Below are positions 1-12,588 of a stretch of DNA of 64,000 bases, one piece after another. The DNA comes from Posidonia oceanica (Eukaryota; Streptophyta; Magnoliopsida; Alismatales; Posidoniaceae): assembly GCA_037176725.1 (NCBI GenBank), contig JAZBRS010000049.1:38184001-38248000 (forward strand). Reading direction: 5' to 3'. Numbering within the stretch: position 1 is the first letter of the stretch; each line of letters starts with the position of its first letter. Below the pieces are notes generated by a model. It was not told the origin of the DNA and did not search any database. It was given only the letters and a program-made list of their open reading frames with translations. Both the position numbers and the translations under genes were made by a program.

Positions 1-217
1 GGGCAACGCTGCCGTTGTCCCAAGGTAGCTAAACCCGCAACCATATCACATCTCCCCAAGGCGTCTCGAGGGCCGGTGAAAGCAAACTGAGAGTGGCGAT
101 CACACCAATTCCATCACCTGTGGAGTGACGGAGTTGGATACAAAAAGGGGTCCCCGAGAAAGAGCAAATAGAGCCAAAAGAACAAGCCTCTTCTCCTCCA
201 AAACCCCCATATCCACA
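1..217 (+). mobile_element. 3' end of an LTR (element H, same family as element B)
   Basis: Read in reverse complement, this stretch matches the outer ends of the two B LTRs (from 30714 and from 44312) base for base over most of its length. It ends in CCCCCATATCCACA, the terminal CA of that LTR family. The next base onward (218) is reverse-transcriptase coding sequence of element A. H is therefore either a plus-oriented element whose 3' LTR ends here or a solo LTR; its body is left of the window. It interrupts A's RT after the residues KLLGYIVS. The candidate 5-bp target duplication on this side is actga (218-222); its partner is outside the window. Confidence 0.8.
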
Positions 218-950
218 ACTGACAATGTATCCCAGGAGTTTTCTAGATGACACGCCGAAGACGCATTTGTTGATTGAGCCTGAGCTTGTAGCGCCTGAGG
301 CGGTCGAATAGCTTCTTTAGGTAGGCGAGGTGATCCTCGGACTCTCGGGATTTGGTAATCATGTCGTCCACATAGACTTCGACCTCTTGGTGCATGAAGT
401 CGTGGAACAGAGCAGTCATAGCTCTTTGATAAGTCGCCCTGGCATTCTTCAGTCCGAATGGCATCACTCTGTAGCAGAAGACTCCCTAGGGGGTGATAAA
501 AGATGTCTTCTCCATGTCTTCTTCTGCCATTTTGATTTGATTGTAGCCTGAAAAGCCATCCATGAAGGATAGCATCTTGTGGCCTGCTATATTGTCTACC
601 AGGACATCTATGTGTGGCAAAGGGAAGTCGTCCTTGGGACTGGCTTTGTTCAGGTCCCTGTAGTCGATGCACATGCGGACCTTTCCATCCTTCTTGGGCA
701 CAGGCACGACGTTTGCAAGCCGTTCTAGATACAAGACAACTTTGAGGAAGCTGACAATATGCTGCTTCATGATTTCTTCTTTTATCATCACCAACCACTG
801 TGATCACCATCTTCTGAGCTTTTGCTTGACCGGCTTCACATCTGGATTCAGCGGTAGCATGTGTACCACTATCTCGACATTTAGTCCAACCATGTCATCA
901 TAGCTCCAAGCGAAAATGTCTGCGTATTCCATGAGGAATGCAATGAATTC
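218..950 (-). pseudogene. Reverse transcriptase of element A (cut by H)
   Basis: RT motifs run in order on the minus strand: VPVPKKDGKVRMCIDYRDLN, KMLSFMDGFSGYNQI, MPFGLKNARATYQRAM and the catalytic YVDDM (near 365-380). It matches C's RT (17410-18200) almost residue for residue. One TAG (486-488) replaces the Trp codon of TPWG; C has TGA at the same codon. Downstream of the YVDD region the frame is disturbed (near 270), and the gene stops at 218 where LTR H was inserted. The catalytic Asp pair is kept, unlike C, where Tyr is replaced by Ser. Confidence 0.9.
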
Positions 951-2501
951 TTCTCGGGCTTGGGGAGACAATCTAGTGCTGATGCGGACATGCTTAATGT
1001 CTTCGACTGTGCCGATATTGATGACCTCTGTTTCCTCTTCAACATGGAGGTTTGGTCCTTCCGGATCTTTATCGAAGGGCTAGAATTCAGGCGACGGTTT
1101 GTCATTCTCCTCTATGCTTGCCTCATCTTCATCTTCGAAGGTGACAAGCTCAAAGAGGATCTCCTTTTCGAAGGTTGGATCCGTAACATCAAAGGAGCAT
1201 ATGTGTTCTGCCTCTCGACCCTGATGGCACTTCAGGATGGTTACGCTTACCTGAGTGTTTCTGTATCCTCTGTGTGTGACCTCTGCTCTGATGGCTTCTG
1301 GATCTGCTGATTGACCAGGTCCTTCTGCCTCTACTAGCACTGTCGTTACTACTATTGATCTGGCGGTCACTGTCAGTGATTCCTCCTCTGCGTCTTCTAA
1401 TGTGCTTGTAGGGAGTGTGCTGGATTGGTGGTAGTCCTCTAGCTGATTGACCGGATTGCTTCCACCTATTGTATTGCCTACGTTGGGCATGCACAGTACA
1501 AACCATCTAGACCCGTCTCCCGGCTGTGGAGTTATCAACTCAACTGGTCTAGTGGATGGTGATGATGCTGACTCCTCCAGGACCATGATGGCTAGGTAGT
1601 CTTGCTACTGGCGGGGTTCTGTGGGATTGTGATCTATCATCACTGCCTTCCCCTTTCTCAGTGCGTTCTACTCAGCGGCATCCTCTGCTAGAACCATGAG
1701 CTGCTCCTGGAATAACAACCCCAGGTCTCCAAGCATGTTGTCTATCTGGGCTTCTATGACGGAACCTTCGTCCTCGTCCGAGGCGAGATCAACATAGTGG
1801 GCGCTATGTGGCTGCTGAGCCTATTGCTCGCTGCTTCCTTCTTCTGGGGCAGCTGCTCTGGCTACTAACTAGATTGCTGGCCAAGGCGCCTGCTGTGACA
1901 AGAGCACCATCTGTATTGGCAGGGATGGAAAACAGATAGACCTACTGCTTGGGAAGGCCGATAGCTGGACAATCGCGCCGAGCGATGCAATGCCTGTGGG
2001 TGCTAGTGATGCTGACCGAACGGCCGTGGATGCTATGCGGGCCCACCACAAGGCTCGATTCTCTGAGGCAGATGGATGTGTGACTGAAGGAGCCACCTGC
2101 GTTATTGATGATGCCACTGCTGTAGCGGGCTGATCTGGTGAACTAGCTGAATTGGTTGCCAGGGAAGGTGGTCGCGGTGCTGATGTGGTGGCGGCTGCAA
2201 AATGGTTGGATAACAGTGTTTGGGGGAGTGCTCCCGATTCCAGAACTGCTACTGTTACTGAAGGTGGAACTGGTGATACTGTACAAGGATGAAAAGCTAT
2301 CAACCATGGTGCTGCACCATCCAAAACTGCTGTAACAAAAGAAGGTAAGGCCAAACAAACTGACTAGGGTGGTGTGGAATCTGGTTGGACCTCTTCGTTG
2401 GTCCGAACTGTATCTGAAACTAACTACTCTTCATCTGAGTACCAGTCTTCGATGCTGACCCACTCCTCTAACGGCAGTGGGGATCCTGAGAGCAGTGCTT
2501 C
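951..2501 (-). pseudogene. Acidic linker between protease and RT of element A
   Basis: Corresponds in position to 16360-17400 of C. The part at 1080-1586 shares ARSIVV, VTILK, FDVTDPTFEKEIL and an acidic tail EDEDEASIEENDK with C (VTNPIFEKEIL ... EEEDDKEED). No enzymatic domain is recognisable; linkers of this type join protease to RT in Tat elements. The stretch 1590-2500 is open only in pieces and has many stops. Confidence 0.6.
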
Positions 2502-4124
2502 TTATGCTGTGGCTTGGTTCCTGTTGGGGTCTAAGATACCTGCACTAACAAAGTTAGTTAAACCCCGACGGAGGACCTGCTTCCGGTTCCTTGCGCGTTG
2601 GTGTGCGTCCTTATGCGGCTGCCAATCGTATCCGAGACCCTCGTCGTCTCTCCTTTCTTCATCTTTGACTGGCTCGGCGATTCCCTGGCCGTATTGCCCG
2701 AGTGGTGTACCCTTTGTGTAGCCCCACCTATGGCAAAGATTCTCGATCATCCGAAATGGACTGCCATGAACAGCCAAATGGCTGGCACGCTCGAGAACGG
2801 GGATGAAGTTAACCGGCTCGAACTGATTAACACGATACAAAGTGTCGCTAGGCTTGGGATCGAAGCAAATAGTCTAAAGAGAGGAGACCTCCTCGACTCT
2901 ACCTTTGTCGAAGTTTTCTGCCATGATAGCAACGATGTCGTTATCCCAGTGAAACTTGATCATCCGATGGAGAGTCGAGGGGACCAACTGATGCTTGTGC
3001 AGCCAAGGGCGCCCAAGTAGGAGGTTAAAAGAGGGCTCCAAATCGACGATGTAGAACTCTACATCGAATACAACCGGGCCGATGATAAGGGGGATGACCA
3101 GAATTCCCAAAGCGTCGTGGTGCGTATTGTCAAACGATGTCATCCCTTTGGTGACTGGTGTGATATCCTTGGCTTTGAATCTGAGTTCGCTTGCAGTGCG
3201 CAAGGGGCAGACGTTAAGTCCCGCACCGTTATCAACCAGCATTAAGGGGACTTAGAAATCTTTGTATTGCACTGTGACGTAGAGGGGTTGGTTGTGGTTG
3301 ATACCCATCGGAGGTAGCTCGTCACTCGGGAAGGAGATGACGTGGGACTCTACAATCATGCCCACCATATGCTTTAGGGCTGCTGGATCGATGGCTTGAG
3401 AAACATGGGCTGCTTGGAACACGCGAAGGAAAGCCTCTCGGTGCTCCGTGTAAGTTTGGATTAAATCCCAAATGGAAATGTTAGCCTTCACCTTCTTGAG
3501 CTGGGCGGTGATATCAGCTGAAGGCTGGTCCTTTTTGGTGGAGGCAGAGGATAGAGAAGTAGAGGGTTGTATGGGGTTCTCTGCCGTATGTGGCTCAGTA
3601 GGTTGCTTTGCAAGTGGAGTAGGTGCTGCCTTTGAGGTGGTGGGTTTAGGTTCCGAAGCCCCGGTCTTGAACACTGTTCCCAACCTTGTGACTTCCGCGC
3701 ACATTGTTGTGGCATAGTCATAGGGGACTCTATGAGTGTCCCGGGTCAAGTTAATGACTATGGGGAAACAAGCCGCTAACTCCAATGGCGTAGGTGGTGG
3801 ACTGATGGGGATAGCCGGTTTTGCTTGCCAGGATGAAGGCTAAGTGGGCCCTGGTCGAGATCTGGCCAGCAAAGAGATGGGTGGTGCAGCCTGTCGTTGC
3901 TTGGTGGGCCATGCAGAGGAGCGCTTCGGCTTGGCGGTCAACTGTATCATGTGGATCGCCGATTCGGAACTGGTGACAGCAGAGCGATGAAGAGAGACAG
4001 GAAAAGCCTCAGAAACACGATGGATGAGGAGAGAGGGGTTGACCACGAATGTGGCGGGCCCGGAGGGGAAAAGAGAGTGAATCCTCGAGGTCCCAGCGCC
4101 TCCTAAGCCTGAGTGCTTTGGCAA
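2502..4124 (-). pseudogene. Gag tail, aspartic protease and G-patch-like segment of element A
   Basis: One frame runs from 4124 to about 2502 with stops (for example 3243 and 2874). A linker (SIWDLIQTYTEHREAFLRVF, near 3430) leads into a retropepsin-type protease with LVDNGAGLNVCPL (about 3205-3240) and LLLGRPWLHKHQ (near 3000-3030). The protease matures the polyprotein; the catalytic triad is normally D-S/T-G, so DNG here is a substitution of the second residue. A G-patch-like stretch follows (GQYGQGIAEPV ... DDEGLGYDW, about 2610-2730), as in other Tat polyproteins. C has the same order at 15512-16864. Degraded, but all parts are recognisable. Confidence 0.85.
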
Positions 4125-6288
4125 GGGCTAGTTAACAATGTTGGGATAGGAGGCAACAAGTGCAGGAGCAGAAGTGGGTGCTGATGCGGAGGCTGCCTCC
4201 TGAGTGTTGATGACAATGACCTTCGGTCAATCAAATCCTGGATAGCTCCTCGCAGAGTGAAACAGTTATTCGTCGAGTGGCCCATGACTCGATAATAATT
4301 GCAGTATAGGTTCGCTATGTACCACCCCAGTAAGGGACTCAGCGATGGGCGAACCTCGAGGAACATGAGGAGCGACGCAATCTTGGGAAGGACGACACTC
4401 AGCGGCTCGACGAGCGTAGTGAAGTTGCGCTTGTTTGCACACGGCCGTCCCCGCCCGGGGCATTGTCCTTGCCGAACCGGTGCAGCAGGATAGACCGGTC
4501 GGGCAGTGGTAGTGATCTGTGGTGTAGGTGCTGGTGTAGGAGTGTAAACTACCTGACTCGGGACAGGCTGGCCCGCTAAGTTGAGCTGTGCAGTCGGGGA
4601 TCCGATGAAAGCAACGGCAGGCTTGAGAGTGTCCCTCCTCCTGGAGTGGTTGTTGTTGCTTCCGTTGTTGTTGCTTTCATTGTTGTAGCTACGGTGGTTG
4701 TTGCTGTTGCTAGGGGCAGTGTCCTGCCCGGCGAGTGCGGAGAGTGAAGGGTAGTGGCTGCTGCAAAGCGAGCTCTCCACACGAGCGCCTGCTCGAATCA
4801 ATGATGCAAAAGTGGTGATGGGCTAGATGCTGAGTAGATCCCCAATGGATGGCTGCACTTCTCGGATGAGGGTCTCGATAGACTCCTCGTCAGAGGGTCT
4901 ATCTCGAACCTGCAAGGCTAAAGTGTGCCATCAGCTGACGTACTCCCCAAACGTCTCGTGGGGCCTCTGCACGGTAGTGACTAGATCCTCCCGCTTTGGG
5001 ATCTGGTCAAGGTTAAAAGCATACTGCTCCATGAACGCCTAGGTGAGGGCGTGCCAGGTCCTAATGGAGGCCATGTCAAGTGAGGTGAACCACTTGAGAG
5101 CCAGACCAGTAAGACTCTTCTGGAACAGGCAGATAAGGAACCTCTCGTCGTCCTGAAGTTGAGTGAGGTCCCCGCAGTAGGCCCGCAGATGGGAGATGAG
5201 GCAGCCCTTGCTGTTGTACTTATCAAAGTCTGGGATACGGAAGTTCGATGGAAGTACAGCCTCTGGAAAGTAACAGAGGTCCCGGTATTCGAAGGACTGG
5301 CACTCGTCACCTTGCACTAGACGTAGTGCTCTCTCCAGATCGCCCATCCTGTTGAGGAGGGTGTCCAGAGTCGCTGCTAGTAGAGATGATGCAGCTGGGG
5401 CAGGGCTTGCATACGCCGTCTGGGTCGCACCTAAGTGCTCCTTCGGATCCACCATCGCGTCGGCTGGTGAGGCGACGTGATGGCCGGCGTACCCGTGCAA
5501 AGATTTGTGGTGCTGTAGGATGTATGCAGGAACCTGAATCTGCTGATGCATGGGGCGAGGAAAAGCAGAATGCTGTGCAGTGATAGGTGAAGAGTGCGGG
5601 AGCAACAGCTGCTGTAGTGGCACGGTGCTAGGCTGCGGACCGAGAAGGTGTTGTGCTCCTATCATCCCAAGGGGGTGACCACCAGAGGAAGGAGTAAAAT
5701 GCTGTGCGGTGTGAAGTAGGTGCACAGGAGGCAGCGATGACGCCCCCATCGTCGGTGCAGTGAGTAGCTGAGGCGATGGCAGAGGCGGAGGTGCAATGGG
5801 GAAAGACTGGAACTGCTGGAAAGGTTGCAGAGGGACCTCAAGGATCATAGGAGGGCGAACAGACAAGGCCAAGCCCTACAAATGCTGAGCAAGCCCCAAC
5901 AGATGCTGGTACTGCATTTCAGGCATCCCGTCAATGGGAATACTGACTGCAGGGCCGGTGAAGGACCAGATGCAAGAGGCAAGGACACAGACTGTCCAGA
6001 AAGGAGAGTACCTAAACCAAAAGAGGCTGCCGCAGGGTGAGTGTCAAAAGTGACGTAGCCCTGGGAAGGAGGAGCCAAGGAGACCTCCGGAGCACGGACA
6101 GTGGTCACCGTAACAACTTCGGTGGCCGACTCTAGAGCGACCTAGCGCCCGAAGACAAACCGAGGCTCCCTAGGCGCAAAGCATTACGATATAAAGGGGA
6201 CAGTAGGCAAAGTGTGAGTGGGTGAGGCTGTAAGAGAGACCTCCTCTAGAGCAGCAGAAGGTGAGGGCTCACTGACAGGCTGGGCCAT
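4103..6288 (-). pseudogene. Gag of element A (degraded)
   Basis: Gag forms the particle that packages the element's RNA. The start is set at 6288 (MAQPVSEPSPSAALEEV), which matches C's start MAQRVSEPSLSIALEEV at 12589. A Pro/Gln-rich N-terminal half precedes the conserved gag core (5039-5400, with LCYFPEAVLPSNFRIPDF and LKWFTSLDMASIRTW). A basic Asn-rich linker and a CHHC zinc knuckle (YCNYYRVMGHSTNNCFTLRG, near 4255-4310) follow. The first knuckle His is replaced by Tyr here. The frame changes between about 6108 and 5872 and again near 4110, and there are in-frame stops (for example near 6182). Family assignment is firm; the protein is not producible as it stands. Confidence 0.85.
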
Positions 6289-7411
6289 AGCTGACCATGA
6301 GCGAGTGAGGATTGGACTGTGGTCGGGAAAAAGGGAACGATGCTTAAGACGAGCTATCGTCGAACTCGACGAGTAACTCGGGAAAGGAGGATCGAGAAAG
6401 ATCGTCACAACAGGGGTGTGAGCGAAGAAAACAGACCCGAGCTCTAGCTAAGGAACTCGCACACAGACCTGTCATAACAAACACAAACAAACAGGTGTTA
6501 GAACTTGAAGACAAAATGCAAGTGTTTAAATGTGGTATGAATGGCACATATGCATGCTTTCTAGTATGCACTCTCTCACCCTATCTAGTGTGTCCTGGTA
6601 GTTGTCTACTTCGGACTCTCTCAGGTGTATGGGTCTCCGACTCAGGATAAGAAAAATAGGTTCCGCCTTCATTTTATCCTAGCCGAAGCCATGGGTAAAA
6701 GAAAGACGAGTGGTGAATTCGTAGGTCATGTTTCCTGCGGTAGCAGTAAGCATGTACCTCTACAAATACCGACGCGACCCCGGACAAGGGGGAATAGGCT
6801 AGCCGACCGCCCTACACCGAAGCCATAGAACGAGAGACCAAACCATCCTTCTCAGACTGATAGGTGGACACAGATGAGAAGATGCATGCCCTATATGATC
6901 AATCATGCAAATATGAGTTAAGCCTTTTACTTGCATTTTTTAATCATGGGGGATGAAAAAGTGTGTGTAGGATCTAGTAAGCCTAGATGCTCCTTTTACT
7001 TGCATGTTTTAGTTAAACCAAAAGGGGGAGGCAATCACATCTCTAATCCTCTTTAGGCTTAATGCAAGAAGGGAAGAAAACAAGAAGACATGGCAAGCAT
7101 ACATCATACACCACTTCAAAAGGCATGTGCATGGCATGTGTTGTTGTTTGTGTATCATGATTAGTGAAAAATGAGAAACATCTAACACATCAAAAGGCAT
7201 ATACAGGCATGGTATGTGCATGTGTAGTGCCATAGCATGTTTGTGTGAAATGAAGCAATCACCAAACAAAAGGCATGATTCATTGCGATAGCCAAACAAA
7301 GGTAGTAATCAAGTACTGTAAACCAATGCTGCAAGCTAAAATAAGCAAAGCTAGAAAAGAGACTATGCAAAAAAAGCGGAAGGGGCGAAAAACAGAAGCC
7401 GGAGTCTAGTA
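6289..7411 (-). other. Untranslated leader of element A
   Basis: No gene seen. It is inverted relative to, and recognisably homologous with, C's leader: the CCCCTTGTCCGG stretch (near 6780 here, 12145 in C) and a 'gggggaggcaatcacatctc' stretch (near 7025; near 11790-11815 in C) are shared. It separates the primer-binding site from the gag start at 6288. Confidence 0.6.
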
Positions 7412-7429
7412 TCCCCAGCGGAGTCGTCA
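7412..7429 (-). other. Primer-binding site of element A
   Basis: Minus strand TGACGACTCCGCTGGGGA, six bases inside the LTR end. It aligns with element C's TGGAGACTCCACTGGGGA and resembles the TGGCGACTC-type site known from Ogre/Tat elements. The tRNA is not assigned here. Confidence 0.7.
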
Positions 7430-7435
7430 CTTTCT

Positions 7436-9816
7436 TGTGACCGTCCTCGGGGGTCCCGGTGACCTTAAGGGGGCGGATCGCTGCCAAAGAGCTTGCGCGC
7501 ACCCCGATCGTCGATTCGAAGGGATCATGGAATGGGTGAATCTGAGGGTGGATGCTCGACTCTGGAAAACACCAGAATAAGGAAAAAAGCGTAAAAATGA
7601 GGGAAAAAAGAAAAGAAGGGAGTCGCCACCTAGTCTATTTAAATGCGGGAAGATGAGGAAAACCGAAGAAGGAAAACAGAAGGAAAACATGTGATGCGAT
7701 GCAAAGGAACATGAAATCTAACTCGAAAGGACGCGACACGAGGTCACTGCAGTCCAGAGAGAAGGGTAAGGACTCCTATTATGCATGGGGAAGGTATTAG
7801 GCACCCCCATGTGCCTGAGGAGTGGTCATCCTTGGCCACTTCTACTTTTGCATAGTCAATGTAGGCGAATCATGCCAGTTAATGTATGCTTCAAGAAGCA
7901 AGATGCAAAGATGCAATGCTATGACATTCGAAAACATGCAGAATGCTAATAAGTGAGGAAAATGTGTTTTAAAACATGAAAACTGGGCTCAGCCACGCTA
8001 CCAGTGTTTTGAGATTAAACTGGGCACTCACGCCACTAAAGCGCGCTGGGATCATCCGCTGGGGATGCCCGCTCAATCATCGCGCCGATAGTTCAAATGA
8101 ACTCCAAGTAGTAATCATCATTGCTCTATGCATGCAATCGGAAATCAAAACATCAAAATCCATGCAAGGCGATGTAAATCATGATAAATAGGGATGCAGG
8201 AACCAACAGAGGATGATAATGGATGAGTAAACAGAGAAACAAGACTCTGCATACAGTCAACTCTGGTTCTAGTTGCGTGCTTGCAAGTCGCGCTGGATAT
8301 AGACTCCTTATACACATGCCCAGAGGTAATGCGCATAAGATACGATTGATCCTGTCACTCACAGGACGCATTTCCAGAGTTACAAAGAGACCACAAATCT
8401 CAAAGTACAAGTACTTGGCATACAAGGCATAAAACCAAGCCAACAGATATTGGATGAACCAAAATAGGATGCAAGACAATCATAAAAGACTGCAAAAGAC
8501 AGAAAGCAAATCGGTTGAGGAACTGTTCTGGTTTCGGGCTACGTGCTGACAAGTCGCGCTAGATATTGACACGTTATAGGTGCGCCCAATGGTAACGCCG
8601 TATACTAACGCCAAATCCAGCCGCCTATCTTGTTCACACCAGAAAACGCAGAACAGATTGCAGCCTCGTTGCACAATTAAGCGATATGCAAGAATGAAAG
8701 CTACGAAGCGATGATCGACGAAGCTAGAGAAGATGACATAGCATCACAGGGAGCAATAAAGCAACGAAATGTATGCATGCAATGGCCTCCCCACCCGACG
8801 GCTGCTTGCGGGAAAGAAATGGGTCACCAGCCGCTGTCGCGGCCGGACACTCAATCCAGCTCTGCTGTGAGCCTAGGTCAGACGTGGTGGAGGTCGAACG
8901 GGTCCTCTGGATGCAATGCGAGTGCAAAACAAAAAAGAAAACAAGATGCTCGTCGGCGGCAGTGGAATAAAAATCGGAAAACAACGATGAAGAGCAGTAA
9001 TGCTAAAGAAACCACAAAGCATGTAACAGCTAATGCTACACTAAGTGATGAAGGTGCTCACCTATGGAGAGTCGATGCGTGCTCTCGGTGGAAGGTGGCA
9101 GACTCCAGGAGGTTGGGTTGCTGTGGAATTCTAGTAGGATGCAAGGATTTCGGGTGGTCTCAAGACAATCACAAAGCTGCCTCAAGGTAATCTCTAGGGA
9201 GGTCTCAAGGGCTATCCAAGGGCAATGGAAATGGAGGGATATGGACGTGTTTTATAGATGGTTTGCATGCATGGATGTCGTTGGTTTCAAACCGACGCAA
9301 ATACGTGGTTTGGATGCTTTGGAAGGTAGTGGAAGGGGTAGGATTGGCATTGGATTCTGGTGTGAGGGCTGGATGTGAGTGGGTGCATACTCAGATCTGT
9401 CGGGGCCAATGGGAGGTGTGGATCGAAGGTTCACCCAAGTGGAATGGCAACAGAATCCTTCTGTTAGTTTTAACTGAAACAGTACATCGCGCCAGCAACA
9501 CGCGCCTGAACAGCGCGTCACTTGTCTACGTTTGAGGTAGGTGCTGGTTGATGCCGTCTTCTATAGACGTCGTGAGATGACGCTGTCTAGAGACGCTAGG
9601 TCTGTATCAGAAGTCAGTAGCTGGATTCTGAGCTCATTCCAGGGTACACCGGGCTATTAATGGACCTGGGCTTTGTTGTGAGCTGGGTTTTGATGGGTGT
9701 GAGGTGGCTTTTGGGATGGTTTGTTGGGATCTGGAGTTGGGTTAGGTCCACTGTAACTGAGCCTGTTCCTCCGGAAACGTCCACCGATGAATACCTGTAA
9801 AAATGGGGTGTCTACA
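7436..9816 (-). repeat. 5' LTR of element A
   Basis: On the minus strand it starts TGTAGACACCCC (complement of 9805-9816) and ends GGTCACA at 7436, giving TG...CA termini and a length of 2381 bp. It carries the block shared by the A, C, E and F LTRs: the complement of the 'aggactcctatt..atggggaagg.attaggcacccc' stretch (7767-7811) and GGTGGCGACTCC (near 7620-7632). A clear 29-bp dyad module is not visible here, although GACGC-rich short inverted sequences occur at 9480-9620. Confidence 0.85.
9250..9258 (-). promoter_or_regulatory. Candidate TATA box of LTR A
   Basis: Minus strand TCTATAAAA, about 560 bp inside the LTR from its 5' end. A match by sequence only; the transcription start is inferred to lie about 30 bp further left. 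Confidence 0.45.
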
Positions 9817-11447
9817 CTGGTCACGTTTGGCCTCCGGCCATTGAGCTCGGTCGAGAACCTAGTCATCCCCGCATGTGCCATGCCACATCGTCGTCTTCCC
9901 CAAACCTCCACTGAGCATCATGGCCGTGTACCATGGCTTCCCGGCTTTACAATGGTCGGAGAACCCATTAGATTCCGGCAAGAGGCAAGTGGAGGTGGGG
10001 AGGACAGTTTGGACATCCATTTTTTATAGAAATTGCATGTTTATGTTCATGGATGTCTATTCTTGCTTGTGGAATGATTTTTATTTGGATTCATTTTGAT
10101 TTGAATGGATTCTTAATCTAAATGCTCTGTCAGAGCGTTGGATGCTGAGTCTGGTGCGTTTTACGTAAGACGCTGCCAAGGCTAGCGTCCAAAGCCCCTG
10201 ATATTGATTTTTCTTCATAAAATGTTTGGAATACTTCCTAATATCTGATTTGTGATGCATACTGGGATTTTGATCCATTCTTATCAGGTTTTCATCATTT
10301 AAAATATTTAAATAAAACAAGTTTTATTTCCTGAGTTTTAAATCTAAAAAAGAATAACTTAGATGTAAGACGCTGGAAATCACAGCGTCTTACGTAGGAA
10401 GCTGGAAATCACAACGTCTTACATTTCTGTCCTCTTTTTTTTCCTATTTTACTCATCAAAAGAGATCTTATTGATTCATTGAGATCTGACATAAGTTGCA
10501 TGCTTGTGTTTAACTTTATTCAAGTTGTTTTTCTGGATTTATAATATTTCTCTGGGATTATTTGGCCACAATTAAGCAATCTGTTTCCTCTGGGTGTAAG
10601 ACGCTGCAAAAGTCTACGTCTTATGTAAGACGCAATGCCTATAGCGTCTTAGATCCCAGATAGTTATTTTTCTGAAATAACCTTTTAAAATGCTTAAAAA
10701 ATGTTTTTAAACGATTTTGGAGTTTGATACTGGAAGGCATATCATGATTTACATCATGTTCTAGTTGATTTTCATGATTTCTATGATTTGAGCATAAGAT
10801 TTATTTAATTCCAGATTGGCCTTATTTTACACTTGGATTTTCTGTGTTAGACGCTGGATCTTATGCGTCTTACATAAGACGCTGGGAATCCCAGCGTTCA
10901 ACTCCTCTTGTAAACTGAACCTTGTTTTGCAGTATTACAACATTGGTTTTGGGTCTGTTTACTTTGATTTTAATCATCCAATATGATTTGCATGTCTACA
11001 GTGTTTTGAGGCATTTAACTTTCACTTTTGACATATTTCAAAGATATTTAGCATGTTTTCAAAAGACATATAGCTTATTTTCATTTGGCATGGCATTATC
11101 GCCTTTGGGCGTATAGCAAATGGCATCATTGCCGACATTAGCTACAAACGAGTGGAATAGCCCAGAAAGACCGACTCTCTCGGGCACATGGGGGTGCCTA
11201 ACACCTTCCCCATGCGTAATAGGAGTCCTTGCCCGATCTTTGGTCCGTAATGACCTTGTGTCATATACTTTGCATTTTACTTATTTTACATGTTTTACCC
11301 GATTTTCCTAGTCTTCCGGTTTTCCAAATAGACTAGGTGGTGACTCCAAGTTTTGTTTTCTTTTCTTCGGTCTTCGCCCGTTTTCTTCATCTTTTTGCCA
11401 TGACCAACGATTCAGCTCACACCGAGCCGTTCGGTCGCATGGTTACA
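9817..11447 (+). repeat. 5' LTR of element C, truncated by insertion A
   Basis: Aligns with 48814-50453 of the 3' LTR from its first base, with scattered substitutions. The first ~920 bp of the LTR are missing here and should lie on the far side of A. It ends GGTTACA at 11447 and carries four 29-bp dyad pairs and the shared block GGTGCCTAACACC...CCCATGCGTAATAGG (11191-11234). Confidence 0.9.
10137..10902 (+). repeat. Four paired 29-bp dyad modules in the 5' LTR of C
   Basis: Pairs at 10137-10193, 10365-10422, 10596-10651 and 10846-10902. Each module has two 9-base arms of the type GTAAGACGC and GCGTCTTAC around a variable loop of about 11 bases; two modules abut. They match the pairs at 49133, 49370, 49602 and 49852 of the 3' LTR, with point differences that sometimes break an arm (for example ggaagc at 10397). 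Confidence 0.8.
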
Positions 11448-11452
11448 GAAAC

Positions 11453-11470
11453 TGGAGACTCCACTGGGGA
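11453..11470 (+). other. Primer-binding site of element C
   Basis: TGGAGACTCCACTGGGGA, five bases after the LTR end. It is the same type as in A and distinct from the site of B and D. Confidence 0.75.
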
Positions 11471-12588
11471 TACCAGACTCCAGCTTTTGTTTTCACTTTT
11501 CCACTTAGTGGCTTTCTTCTGTTTGCATGATTGCTTGCATGTGTTTGCTTTACTTGCTTGCCTTGTTATCCAAGCTTTGATATCTTGCTTTGTGCCATGT
11601 TTATATGCCTATCTTACACATATGCCATGCCATGCTATACATGCTTTTGATGTGTTGAGTGTTTTCCTTTTCATAAATCATGTCACAACACTAGCACATG
11701 CCAGGTATAGGCCTTTTGAAGTGTGTGTTTGATGTTTACATGCCATATTTGGGTGTTTCTTCCCTTTTTGCAAGTAAACCTAGGGATAATTAGAGACATG
11801 ATTGCTTTCCCCCATGGTTTAATAAATAAAAAATAAAAAAATCAATGGACAAATAAGAATGTACCCTAAACAAAACTAGAGCCATACATTCACATCTACC
11901 CTTATGGTTTAAAGAAAAATGAAATGACAAATAAGAATGTACCCTAGGCATAACTAGAGCCAAACATTCACATTCATCCCCATGGTTAATAAAAATCAAG
12001 TAAAAAAGCATCGAGCATACTTGCATACATGATCATACTAGGGGCATGCATATTTTCTCTTCTGAGTCCACCCATCAGTCTACGAAGGGCAGTTCCGATC
12101 TTTTGTTCCATGGCTATTGGCATGGACGAGTTACCGATCTGTCTCCCCTTGTCCGGGGTCATGTTGGTGTTAGTATGAACTCGCTGCTATAGTAGGAGTC
12201 GAAGCTCCCAACACACCACTCGTTCTCTGCCTGAGCCTTAGCCAGGATTTAGAACGGGCACCTGTTTTCTACCGTGAGTAGAATATCTACTAGGACACAC
12301 TTAGATTAGTGTGAGAGAGAATATTAGAAAACATTCATATGCATCATGCCACCTTAATAACATTTGCATTTGTCTTGTCGAGATCTGACATTCGTTTTGT
12401 GTGTTGTTACAGGTTAGAGACTGAGTTCCTTAGTCAGAGTTCGAGTCGTTCCTTTTCTGATACCCCTATAGCAACATTTTCTCGACCAACTTTTCCCAAG
12501 TTATTCGTCGTTTCCGACGATAGCTCCCCGTAGGTCTCATCCTTTTGGTTTTCGTCGTAGCCCTATCCTCACTCGCTCACGGTCAGCC
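11471..12588 (+). other. Untranslated leader of element C
   Basis: No gene seen. It contains a direct duplication of about 85 bp (about 11852-11934 and 11933-12000; shared words aataagaatgtaccct, actagagcca and cattcacat) and stretches homologous to the inverted leader of A. Short open frames at 11337-11732 look spurious. Confidence 0.55.

Larger units (their letters stand above)
218..9816 (-). mobile_element. Ty3/gypsy Tat-type retrotransposon A, 5' part
   Basis: Reading leftward on the minus strand, the order is 5' LTR (9816-7436), primer-binding site, leader, gag, protease with G-patch-like segment, acidic linker and reverse transcriptase, where insertion H cuts it. RNase H, integrase and the 3' LTR lie left of the window. 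A sits inside the 5' LTR of element C: homology to C's 3' LTR (from 48814) begins exactly at 9817, so A's end and the insertion point are sharply defined. The candidate target duplication on this side is ctggt (9817-9821). The coding region has frameshifts near 5860 and 4110 and many stops, so A is a dead copy. Confidence 0.88.

Noticed and set aside
9480..9620. 29-bp modules in LTR A
   Set aside because: GACGC and GCGC words are present, but I could not find arms pairing in the 9-11-9 plan, so A is left out of the module families.
11337..11732. 131-codon frame at the end of C's 5' LTR
   Set aside because: It crosses the LTR end and the primer-binding site and has no recognisable domain.
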